NCBI GenBank assembly: GCA_002690445.1
Contig: NZER01000221.1
Span: forward strand, 1-6,017
Source of the DNA: Candidatus Pacearchaeota archaeon
GTDB taxonomy: Archaea > Nanoarchaeota > Nanoarchaeia > Pacearchaeales > GW2011-AR1
Reading direction: 5' to 3'
DNA length: 6,017 bases
Both the position numbers and the translations under genes were made by a program. The notes under the pieces were generated by a model. It was not told the DNA's origin and ran no database searches. It worked only from the letters and a program-made list of their open reading frames with translations. Positions 1 to 5,369 of the stretch are shown one piece after another; positions within the stretch are counted from its first letter, which is position 1; each line of letters opens with the position of its first letter.

Positions 1-397
1 CAGACCCACCCGCCCGCACCGCCACAAAACCCCCCCTGCCAAAATCCCCTTCCAAATCCTTCCCCCTGAACCACTCTGCCTCCTGCTCTTCATTCAACTC
101 AACAATCCCATCCTTAATCTGCTCCTTTAAAACATGAAGCGCATCAAGCGAAAGCCGCGCCTCTTTTTTCCCTGTTCTTTTATCAACCAACTCCCGCCCA
201 AAATACAACCCAACACCCTCAATCGGAAACAGCCTCCAAATCGCCATCAGCTCCTCATTTGACAAACTCCCAGAAAAAGCCCGAACCCTTTCATTCCCTG
301 TCTTAATTAACAACTGCGGAATTTTCTCTATTCCTAAATACCCTAACTGCTTTATAAATTTCCGCTTCTTTGTCTTGTCTAATATTTGAATTTTCAT
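1..397 (-). CDS. NOL1/NOP2/fmu-type ribosome biogenesis protein, PUA-like, partial (C-terminus off the left edge)
   Basis: The first 132 codons are visible, beginning MKIQILDKTKKRKFIKQLGY and reaching FGRGGFVAVRAGGS at the edge. The blocks 'IWRLFPIEGVGLYFGREL' and 'ARLSLDALHVLKEQI', followed by 'WFRGKDLEGDFGRGGFVAV', resemble the archaeal NOL1/NOP2/fmu-associated family: a pre-PUA region leading into a PUA-like RNA-binding domain. In bacteria and eukaryotes such a domain is often fused to the m5C methyltransferase; here it is a separate gene directly after one. The start is the ATG at 397-395, which shares ATGA with the stop of the upstream methyltransferase and has a purine-rich GGAGGGGGG just 5' of it, so translation is probably coupled. 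The likely role is binding rRNA or tRNA to help the methyltransferase or ribosome assembly; this is inferred from family and context. The PUA fold itself cannot be confirmed because the C-terminus is missing. Confidence 0.75.
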   Translation of the reverse strand, partial: MKIQILDKTKKRKFIKQLGYLGIEKIPQLLIKTGNERVRAFSGSLSNEELMAIWRLFPIEGVGLYFGRELVDKRTGKKEARLSLDALHVLKEQIKDGIVELNEEQEAEWFRGKDLEGDFGRGGFVAVRAGGS

Positions 398-1437
398 CCC
401 CCCTCCAGCAAACATTTATCACTCAACTTCCGAATCTTAGCAAGAAAAAAACCATCTGTATTATTGTCCTGCGGATACAACCTTAAACATTTTTCAACTT
501 CCTTGCTATACTGTCTGCCTCCAAATTCACAAACCCCGCACCTTGTCTTAATTGGCAAAACAATCTTCTCCACCTCAACATCAAAATTCTTAACAAGATA
601 ATCAACAACTTCTTCATCTTCTTCTGGAGACAGAGTGCAGGTTGAATAAATCATCTCACCACCTACCTTCAAAACTTTCATTGCCTCACTAGCAAGTTTT
701 TTCTGAATCCGCGACAGCTTTTCAATCATCTTCACATTCCACATCAAAAATGTTTTCGGCGACTTCCGCAGCGTCCCTTCCCCCGAGCACGGCGCATCAA
801 CTAAAATCTTATCAAATTTCAAATTCGTCTTTTTCAATAACCTCCTGCACAACTGCACACCGTCCTTGTGAGTCACAATCACATTCATCACCCCACTCCT
901 CTCTAAATTAGAATTCAAAATCCGAATCCTCCCCAGATTAACCTCATTAGCAATAATCGTCCCCTTGTTCTCCATCATTGCACCTGCCTGAGTTGTCTTA
1001 CTCCCCGGACTAGCGCAAAGATCCAAAATAATCTCCTCAGCCCTCGGTTTCAAAACCAGCATCGGCAGCATAGACGAAATTTCCTGAACATAATAATAAC
1101 CAAGCAGATGCTCCTTTGTCTTCCCAAGCTCCCCGGGTTTGAGATTACTTTCTCTCTCAATAATCATCACCTCAGGAAATTCTTCAAATGGCTGTCTAAT
1201 TTTCCACCCATACCCCTCCAACCTTTTTTTCAACTCATCAGGTTTAATCTTTAATGTATTACACCGAATAGAATCAGGAGTTGATGTATAAGCAATCTCA
1301 AAAAACTCCTCCGCCCCCGCCCCCCCAATCAGTTTCTCTATCCGGGCAACAAATTCTGCCTTCGGCTGAAACCTCTCTCTGAGTTTCTCCTTCTTCGTCC
1401 TTCGAACAAGTTTCTTATCTGGTTTTATGCTTGCCAT
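394..1437 (-). CDS. RsmB/NOP2/Sun-family RNA cytosine-C5 methyltransferase
   Basis: This complete 347-aa protein transfers a methyl group from SAM to C5 of cytosine in rRNA or tRNA. SAM-binding motif I is LDLCASPGSKTTQ (residues 138-150), followed by the acidic motif NE (164-165) and HKDG (190-193). Motif IV is DAPCSGEGT (214-222) with Cys217, and motif VI is YSTCTLSPEEDE (264-275) with Cys267. The two cysteines are the product-release and nucleophilic pair typical of the family. The end carries the usual P-x6-DGFF signature (322-331). The N-terminal 60 or so residues are basic and helical, as in archaeal members. Length is normal and no key residue is missing. The ATG at 1437 lies about 25 nt downstream of a TATA box, consistent with a leaderless mRNA. 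The stop overlaps the start of the PUA-type gene. The exact target base (rRNA, or tRNA as for some archaeal members) cannot be told from sequence. The promoter now used appears to come from an inserted segment. Confidence 0.95.
   Translation of the reverse strand: MASIKPDKKLVRRTKKEKLRERFQPKAEFVARIEKLIGGAGAEEFFEIAYTSTPDSIRCNTLKIKPDELKKRLEGYGWKIRQPFEEFPEVMIIERESNLKPGELGKTKEHLLGYYYVQEISSMLPMLVLKPRAEEIILDLCASPGSKTTQAGAMMENKGTIIANEVNLGRIRILNSNLERSGVMNVIVTHKDGVQLCRRLLKKTNLKFDKILVDAPCSGEGTLRKSPKTFLMWNVKMIEKLSRIQKKLASEAMKVLKVGGEMIYSTCTLSPEEDEEVVDYLVKNFDVEVEKIVLPIKTRCGVCEFGGRQYSKEVEKCLRLYPQDNNTDGFFLAKIRKLSDKCLLEGG
395..408 (-). promoter_or_regulatory. Shine-Dalgarno-like sequence with ATGA stop/start overlap
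   Basis: On the minus strand the sequence reads TGGAGGGGGGATGA. The GGAGG core sits about 4 nt before the ATG, and the TGA of the methyltransferase overlaps that ATG. It is the only clear Shine-Dalgarno site seen in the window and precedes the only internal operon gene, whereas the other genes have TATA boxes at leaderless spacing. Confidence 0.7.
1411..1437. repeat. 27-bp direct repeat, copy 1 (5' end of the methyltransferase gene)
   Basis: These 27 bases are identical to 2146-2172. On the minus strand they are the first nine codons of the methyltransferase (MASIKPDKK). The flanking bases differ at both ends (g/a on the left, a/t on the right), so the match is exactly 27 bp. The period between copies is 735 bp. 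Confidence 0.95.
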
Positions 1438-1458
1438 AGTTCAATTGAGAAAAAGTGA

Positions 1459-1466
1459 TTTATAAA
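1459..1466 (-). promoter_or_regulatory. TATA box of the methyltransferase gene (present arrangement)
   Basis: The minus strand reads AAGAATTTATAAATC, a good archaeal TATA element (TTTATAAA) with purine-rich sequence upstream. Its centre is about 25 nt before the ATG at 1437, so transcription should begin at or next to the start codon. The TAA stop of the NYN gene (1462-1460) lies inside this TATA box. The element is on the inserted side of the direct repeat, so the methyltransferase seems to have acquired a replacement promoter. Confidence 0.6.
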
Positions 1467-2016
1467 TTCTTTTCTCTCCAAAAAAACTTATTTGTAATCT
1501 TTTTATTAATCAAATGAATTTTGTTTGCTTGATTCAACAAAACTTTTGAGGAACAATTTTTAAAATAACAAACCTCAACTTCTTTATCTTTTTTCTTAAC
1601 CCTCTTTAACAATTCTGTAAAATCTCCATCACCAGATATTAGGATAACTTTATCAAATTTATCATTATAACAATCCTCAATCATATCTAAAGCCAAATAA
1701 ATATCATCTCCCTTAATTGTATGATATTCTTCCCCCAAAATGTTTAAACGAGATTTTCTTGTACATAAACTAACTTTACATTTAGGAATTTTGTGCAATC
1801 TATCAAATAGATTTTTTGTTTAGCCCAGATTTTATCATTTATCTTCTTTTTTACATGGGCATTATAATAATATATTTTAACTAATTTATCTTGCTTGCAT
1901 AAAAATTTTATATAATTTTCAAAATCAAAATTCAAATCACTAAAATTTTTATTAAGTGAAGTCAAACCACCATAAAAATTAGCTCCGTCAATATAAATAC
2001 AAACTCTTTTTACCAT
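1460..2016 (-). pseudogene. NYN-domain (LabA/DUF88-like, PIN-fold RNase) gene, frameshifted
   Basis: The frame starting at 2016 (MVKRVCIYIDGANFYGG) covers the N-terminal part and the frame ending at 1460 covers the rest. Joining them by a -1 shift, or by adding one A in the A6 run at 1817-1812, gives a 185-aa protein with KQK-NLFDRLHKIP across the junction, the expected size and order for a NYN domain. Conserved acidic sites are present: IDGAN (Asp10, Asn13), KGDDIYLALDM (Asp104/105, Asp111) and LISGDGDF (Asp130, Asp132). NYN proteins are metal-dependent, PIN-like ribonucleases. Without correction the first frame ends soon after the junction and loses half the active site. The gene is much more AT-rich than its neighbours, suggesting transfer. 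It may be a true pseudogene, a sequencing or assembly error in the homopolymer, or a gene rescued by slippage. The start ATG at 2016 has no TATA box at -26, so it is probably read from a promoter further upstream. Confidence 0.85.
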
Positions 2017-2019
2017 TAT

Positions 2020-2049
2020 AAAAATTCCCAGTGTTCAACACAGCTGGGA
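2020..2049 (-). terminator. Hairpin followed by T-run just before the NYN start (terminator- or attenuator-like)
   Basis: On the minus strand TCCCAG (2049-2044) pairs with CTGGGA (2031-2026). TGT/ACA extends the stem inside, with one bulged base and a 5-nt loop. AA and then five T (2024-2020) follow directly, and the NYN ATG begins three bases later. The shape is that of an intrinsic terminator, but archaeal termination depends mainly on the T-run. The hairpin may instead control access to the NYN start codon. Confidence 0.4.
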
Positions 2050-2067
2050 TACATAGCAGGATGTCCT

Positions 2068-2139
2068 AAGACTTAAGGCATTCCCTGACACCTTAACATA
2101 TAAAAATCTGAGTATTATTTAAGTCTTTCGTTAGGGAAT
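2068..2139 (-). ncRNA. Possible structured leader RNA with an H-type pseudoknot
   Basis: On the minus strand, in 5' to 3' order, ATTCCCT (2139-2133) can pair with AGGGAAT (2086-2080), and AAGACTTAA (2127-2119) with TTAAGTCTT (2076-2068). The two stems of 7 and 9 bp are perfect and cross each other, which is the topology of an H-type pseudoknot, with linkers of 5, 32 and 3 nt. A competing hairpin, TTAAGG (2096-2091) with CCTTAA (2078-2073), could give an alternative fold. The region is noncoding, lies within the inserted cassette and sits between the stranded promoter and the NYN gene. Pairings of this size can arise by chance in AT-rich DNA, so this is a candidate only. Confidence 0.3.
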
Positions 2140-2172
2140 TTATAATTTCTTATCTGGTTTTATGCTTGCCAT
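2140..2172 (-). pseudogene. 10-codon stub of the methyltransferase gene
   Basis: ATG, nine further codons and TAA encode MASIKPDKKL, the same first ten residues as the intact methyltransferase. The tenth codon differs (TTA here, CTT in the gene) because the 27-bp identity stops after codon nine. It looks like a severed 5' end rather than a functional peptide gene, but it could be translated as a short leader peptide ahead of the NYN gene. Confidence 0.6.
2146..2172. repeat. 27-bp direct repeat, copy 2 (orphan copy of the methyltransferase start)
   Basis: This copy is identical to 1411-1437 but is not attached to a methyltransferase gene. On the minus strand it opens a short frame, MASIKPDKKL then TAA (2172-2140). 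A TATA-like CTTATAAG lies 26 nt upstream, the spacing seen at the other genes here. It is best read as the original 5' end of the methyltransferase gene, cut off by an insertion. Confidence 0.9.
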
Positions 2173-2194
2173 TATAATCAATCTGACTCACCAC

Positions 2195-2202
2195 CTTATA
2201 AG
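2195..2202 (-). promoter_or_regulatory. TATA-like box upstream of the orphan methyltransferase start
   Basis: CTTATAAG is centred 26-27 nt before the ATG at 2172, matching the spacing of the other promoters here. It is probably the original methyltransferase promoter. Its transcript would now begin near 2172, encode the stub MASIKPDKKL, and continue through the structured leader towards the NYN gene. Confidence 0.5.
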
Positions 2203-2254
2203 ATTATCTATATAATAGAAATTTAACAGAAAATTCGGTCGCTCACTCTAAAAG

Positions 2255-2545
2255 CTACTCCCGATTCCACTGCTCCAAAGCATCTTTCAACCCCTCATTC
2301 TCACTCCACTTCATATCAAAAGAACCATCTCCCTGATCAGCAAATCTTGTAGAAGCATATCGCTTCTTAGGTTTTCTAACAGGCTGACTAGTCTGCCTGC
2401 CTGGATATTCTCTAGATTGCTGCCTAGCCTGATTACGATATTCACGTGAAGGAAATTCCTCTCTGCAACTAAACCGAATTCCTTCGCAAATACCAATGAA
2501 ACCTAGGAATAAAAGTGGATAAATAATTAATCTTGAAAATTTCAT
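2255..2545 (-). CDS. Small hypothetical protein with an N-terminal hydrophobic segment
   Basis: This is a 96-aa protein that I do not recognise. Residues 1-5 (MKFSR) are basic, and residues 6-20 (LIIYPLLFLGFIGIC) are hydrophobic: either a signal peptide or a single membrane anchor. The rest is polar and probably disordered, rich in Arg, Gln, Ser and Glu. It contains SREY twice (33-36 and 44-47) and a basic patch, RKPKKR (57-62), before an acidic tail. Cys20 and Cys27 are the only cysteines; the residues before Cys20 (GI) do not make a standard lipobox. The ATG at 2545 has a TATA element about 25 nt upstream, which supports the gene being real and leaderless. It lies between the polymerase and the NYN cassette on the same strand but has its own promoter, so no shared role follows from position. 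Confidence 0.6.
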   Translation of the reverse strand: MKFSRLIIYPLLFLGFIGICEGIRFSCREEFPSREYRNQARQQSREYPGRQTSQPVRKPKKRYASTRFADQGDGSFDMKWSENEGLKDALEQWNRE

Positions 2546-2563
2546 TTTATAATCTGACTTATT

Positions 2564-2575
2564 TTAATATAAAAT
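2564..2575 (-). promoter_or_regulatory. TATA box of the small membrane/secreted protein gene
   Basis: The minus strand reads ATTTTATATTAA, centred about 25 nt before the ATG at 2545. The bases between it and the ATG include AGTCAGATT, which also occurs between TATA and ATG at the orphan methyltransferase start. Confidence 0.5.
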
Positions 2576-2628
2576 TAATGCATGTGTTATTTAACTAATT
2601 TGCGCCAATACATTTTTATTCACATGAT

Positions 2629-5097
2629 CTAAAACTCCCCCAGCCCCACCTGCCTCTCCCCCTCAATAACTTCTTTCAGATTAACACCAAAAACTTCAAA
2701 AATATTTTCAACAGCAGGCAGAACCTGATTATTCAGGTAATAATCAATATCATAATTAACATTTTCATCAGGCAGAAAAACCCGATCCCCCACCCGCCCC
2801 CCGCCCCTGCTCGTCTCCCCAATAAAATACTTAATCAACATTCCAACAGAAACATTCTCACCCGCCGCCTCCATCTTTTTCGCAGCAACAACATGGGGAC
2901 CTTCTGACAAATATTCCTTAATTGGTTTTTTCAACTGCGTCCGGATAATCAAATCATCTTTGCTTACCTCCCTCTTCTTAATTTTCTCAATCACACTCTT
3001 CAGAATTTTCAAAGCAGATTTCTCATTTCCATCTCTCAAAATTTTCTCTAAAACATCATTTTGCAAACTTCTTGTTAATTTGCACCAGTCCCGCCGAACA
3101 GTTTCAAAACCTCGAATTTTAAACCCCCCATCCTCATTTACAAGAGCATATTTTTTCTTTGCCCCAGTCGTAGTCGTCCTCTTAGAAACAAACAAACCCC
3201 TCTTATAAAAATCCTCCAAATCAAGCTCCATAATCCCAGGCAGATTTTTATTCAATCCACTCAAAAATTCCAAAACATCTTTCTTGCTCTTCCCGTTCCG
3301 CAAAAAAGCAATACTATCTGTATCAGCATAAACTGTTTTATAACCTGCTTTATTAGTTTTGTCAATAATTTCTTTATTAAACTTTCTCACAAATGCCAAA
3401 ACTGCACTAGCTGCCTCAAAAGAATAATACCTTGCCCCAAAAAATGCCTGATACCCGTGCACCGACGCTGACAACAGCTTAAAAACATTACTCCTAGCTT
3501 TTGTAATAGGATTAGGGTCTTCCTTGTATTGTTTTTTAACTTCTTTCCGCTTTTCAAAAATCTCCTGCAATAACAAAGGAAAAAAACCTTTTTCTTTTGA
3601 AAAATAAATCTTTGTCTTCTTTCCGTTTAATTCCAATTCCGGAGATTCATATGTATTTTTCTGTTTTCTCTCTAACAGCGTAGTCCTCGAAATATTAAAT
3701 GAAATAATTATACTTGTATGCATTGAAGTAAAATCAAAAATCGCAATGTCCTTATAAAGTCCTGGCTCAGGCTGCAAAACAAAAGCCCCCTCAAACTTCC
3801 CCCGCGCCCGCCTCTTGCCAATCTCCTCGTGAGTCGGCCTCTTCTCAGCAATTTCATTAAACATCTCCAAATTATGCAAAAGATAATTCTCAACCAAAGA
3901 AGAAAGCCCTGCCCGGTTCACATTAAATAAAGGTTCCTGCACTATTTTTGTCATCTCCAGCATATCAGGCCAAATCTTTTTAGTCAGTTCCCAAGTAAGC
4001 TTAGAGTCTCTCAGATTATAATCAAAAAATTCCCGCCAGTCTGCATCTTTCATCTTATCAAGTTTTTTAAAATCAAATTCCAGCTTTCCCTCACCCAACA
4101 ACTCAGAAGCCACATCCCCCAGTCCGAGGGTCTCAGATTGTAAATACTGCGAATAAGAAGTTTCAATAAACCTAAACAAATCAACATGCACAATACCAGA
4201 AATCTTTCCAACAGGAATCCGCCCCCGCGCAAAAACTGGCTGCCGCCCGTCCAATCCAAGAGAAAGCTTAACTTTATTCACCTGCGCCCGCGCCCGAAGA
4301 TAAGGCAAATCAAAACCATCAGAAAAATACCCAACCAAAATATCAGCTCCATACTCCCCAACATAATCTACAAATTTCTCAATCATATCTGCCTCATCTT
4401 TAAAACATTCAACAAAATCCTGCTGTTTCTTACAGCGCTTCCAAGTCAAAACTTTTTTAAAATTATCCCCATAAAGCGAAATCATCAAAATCTCCCCCTT
4501 CCCTAACTCAAGATTATCAACTTCAATATCATAAGCTAAAATTTTAGGTGTAAAACTTTTTTGTTTTTCTGCTCTTACAATTTTCTCTGCTTTAATGCAC
4601 AAATCAACTTCAAGAGCTTCAGAAATCCCACCCAACTCCCCCGCCCCCACCACCCCACCCTCAACCTCGTGCCACATCAACGGCTCAACTTTTTTCTCTA
4701 TAATATATTTAGAAACAAGAGGAATATCATACTCCCGTCTTTTCACAATCTCATCCATCCCAAGTTCACCAGCAACAGCGTGCATATCTTTGTGATTAGA
4801 AACAAAAATCCGCAGCGCCCTGACTTTCTTCCCAAGAAAATTCTTATCACACAACTCAACCCTCTCAACATAGCTCTCCCGCCCCCCATTCTGCACCTTA
4901 ATCCCTCCAACCCTCTTAATCACAGCCTTGATTTTCTTCTCAGACAAACCATCCTTTAAAATAGCCCAAAAATTCGGCTCATAGTCGTCAATAACACAAA
5001 CCTGTTTCCCCTTATCAGTCCTCCCAATCAACCGAACATAGTTACGACCATCAAAATCAAAATAATCATAATCCACAGGAACAAATTCAATTTTCAT
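2629..5097 (-). CDS. polB: Archaeal family B DNA polymerase with 3'-5' exonuclease
   Basis: This 822-aa replicative DNA polymerase synthesises DNA and proofreads. Exo I is YDIEVD (Asp190, Glu192), Exo II is GYFSDGFD (Asp263) and Exo III is YNLRD (Tyr360, Asp364), so all exonuclease carboxylates are present. In Exo II the usual Asn is Phe258. Motif A is DFTSMHTSII (Asp455, His460), motif B is KLLSASVHGY (Lys540, Ala544, His547), and motif C is YADTDS (Asp592, Asp594). A KKKY motif (647-650), a thumb with RGFETVRRDW (662-671), and YYLNNQVLPAV (786-796) follow. It ends RQVGLGEF, a PCNA-interacting QxxLxxF box at the very C-terminus. I place the start at the ATG at 5097: it lies about 26 nt from a TATA box, while the in-frame TTG at 5112 would be only about 11 nt away. 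His replacing Tyr in both motif A and motif B is unusual; with all carboxylates kept, the enzyme is probably active. Confidence 0.95.
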   Translation of the reverse strand: MKIEFVPVDYDYFDFDGRNYVRLIGRTDKGKQVCVIDDYEPNFWAILKDGLSEKKIKAVIKRVGGIKVQNGGRESYVERVELCDKNFLGKKVRALRIFVSNHKDMHAVAGELGMDEIVKRREYDIPLVSKYIIEKKVEPLMWHEVEGGVVGAGELGGISEALEVDLCIKAEKIVRAEKQKSFTPKILAYDIEVDNLELGKGEILMISLYGDNFKKVLTWKRCKKQQDFVECFKDEADMIEKFVDYVGEYGADILVGYFSDGFDLPYLRARAQVNKVKLSLGLDGRQPVFARGRIPVGKISGIVHVDLFRFIETSYSQYLQSETLGLGDVASELLGEGKLEFDFKKLDKMKDADWREFFDYNLRDSKLTWELTKKIWPDMLEMTKIVQEPLFNVNRAGLSSLVENYLLHNLEMFNEIAEKRPTHEEIGKRRARGKFEGAFVLQPEPGLYKDIAIFDFTSMHTSIIISFNISRTTLLERKQKNTYESPELELNGKKTKIYFSKEKGFFPLLLQEIFEKRKEVKKQYKEDPNPITKARSNVFKLLSASVHGYQAFFGARYYSFEAASAVLAFVRKFNKEIIDKTNKAGYKTVYADTDSIAFLRNGKSKKDVLEFLSGLNKNLPGIMELDLEDFYKRGLFVSKRTTTTGAKKKYALVNEDGGFKIRGFETVRRDWCKLTRSLQNDVLEKILRDGNEKSALKILKSVIEKIKKREVSKDDLIIRTQLKKPIKEYLSEGPHVVAAKKMEAAGENVSVGMLIKYFIGETSRGGGRVGDRVFLPDENVNYDIDYYLNNQVLPAVENIFEVFGVNLKEVIEGERQVGLGEF

Positions 5098-5120
5098 ATT
5101 ATAAATTGTCAAGAGGGCTT

Positions 5121-5126
5121 TTTATA
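5121..5126 (-). promoter_or_regulatory. TATA box of the polymerase gene
   Basis: The minus strand reads CAAAATATAAAAAGCCC. TATAAA is centred 26-27 nt before the ATG at 5097. This decides the polymerase start in favour of that ATG and implies a leaderless transcript. Confidence 0.6.
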
Positions 5127-5130
5127 TTTT

Positions 5131-5182
5131 GATGTAGATGAAAGGAGATTAAATTACCCAATAACAGATTTAACTCTACATC
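5131..5182. repeat. 8-bp inverted repeat upstream of the polymerase promoter
   Basis: GATGTAGA (5131-5138) and TCTACATC (5175-5182) are perfect inverted copies separated by 36 bases. They lie directly upstream of the polymerase TATA box. They could be operator half-sites or the ends of a structured RNA; chance is not excluded. Confidence 0.4.
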
Positions 5183-5369
5183 CTCAATGTTTTTTCGAAC
5201 AATCTCTCTTATTTTATGGGTTTAAGGACTGCATCCCACTATCCAAAGCTCATCTGTGATTCCTTCAGCCACATTGCACTTTCGCCTTCGGATCAGAGAA
5301 CTTAACACGGCTTTAACAGCTCGCTCGTTTCACTCGACGTAAATTTTTCATTAATAAGAGGAGTTTCCA

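Larger units (their letters stand above)
1438..2172. mobile_element. Probable inserted cassette (NYN gene plus leader) bounded by 27-bp direct repeats
   Basis: The stretch between the repeats is visibly more AT-rich than the methyltransferase and polymerase genes on either side. It holds only the broken NYN gene and its leader, and it separates the methyltransferase from what looks like its old promoter. No transposase or integrase is present. Terminal inverted repeats are not convincing; only TTATAAATTC occurs near both inner ends, and it is an AT-rich near-palindrome. A 27-bp duplication is long for a transposon target site and would better suit a site-specific integration core, a remnant of a larger element, or a repair-mediated tandem duplication. 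That an insertion or duplication occurred is well supported by the repeat; the mechanism is open. Confidence 0.5.
5099..5329 (-). pseudogene. Possible decayed coding remnant
   Basis: One minus-strand frame is open from about 5329 to a TAA at 5224-5222, reading ...SLIRRRKCNVAEGITDELW then IVGCSP. After that single stop it stays open to a TAA at 5101-5099 (KIREIVRKNIEDVELNLLLG and onward). No plausible start codon precedes the second part, and a TGA at 5332-5330 closes the first. The part at 5225-5340 is more GC-rich than its surroundings, and its composition resembles coding DNA. It could be the tail of a lost gene, such as a transposase, but I do not recognise the protein. The plus strand of the same stretch also has a short frame (5215-5304). 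Confidence 0.25.

Noticed and set aside
386..601. Plus-strand open frame opposite the methyltransferase
   Set aside because: It is antisense to a well-supported enzyme, with low-complexity composition and no domain signature.
1460..1798. Reading the second half of the NYN domain as an independent gene starting at TTG 1798
   Set aside because: It lacks the N-terminal IDGAN half of the fold, has no promoter or ribosome-binding site, and continues the domain exactly where the upstream frame breaks.
1438..2145. True terminal inverted repeats of a transposon
   Set aside because: Only an AT-rich 10-base near-palindrome (TTATAAATTC) is shared near the inner ends, at unequal distances from the boundaries.
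2027..2145. C/D-box guide RNA or tRNA in the NYN leader
   Set aside because: No C box (RTGATGA) paired with a D box at proper spacing and no tRNA arm pattern could be found on either strand.
2311..2496. Alternative minus-strand frame within the small protein gene
   Set aside because: It overlaps the 96-aa frame entirely and has no promoter at leaderless spacing.
4186..4959. Several plus-strand open frames opposite the polymerase
   Set aside because: They are Pro/Asn/Ser-rich shadows caused by the pyrimidine-rich complement of a real gene.
5098..5112. Polymerase start at the upstream TTG (5112)
   Set aside because: It would lie only about 11 nt from the TATA box, and the ATG at 5097 has the spacing seen at the other genes and a normal PolB N-terminus.
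5225..5340. SRP RNA or RNase P RNA fragment
   Set aside because: A CCGAAGG-type string on the minus strand is reminiscent of SRP domain IV, but the surrounding conserved bases do not match.
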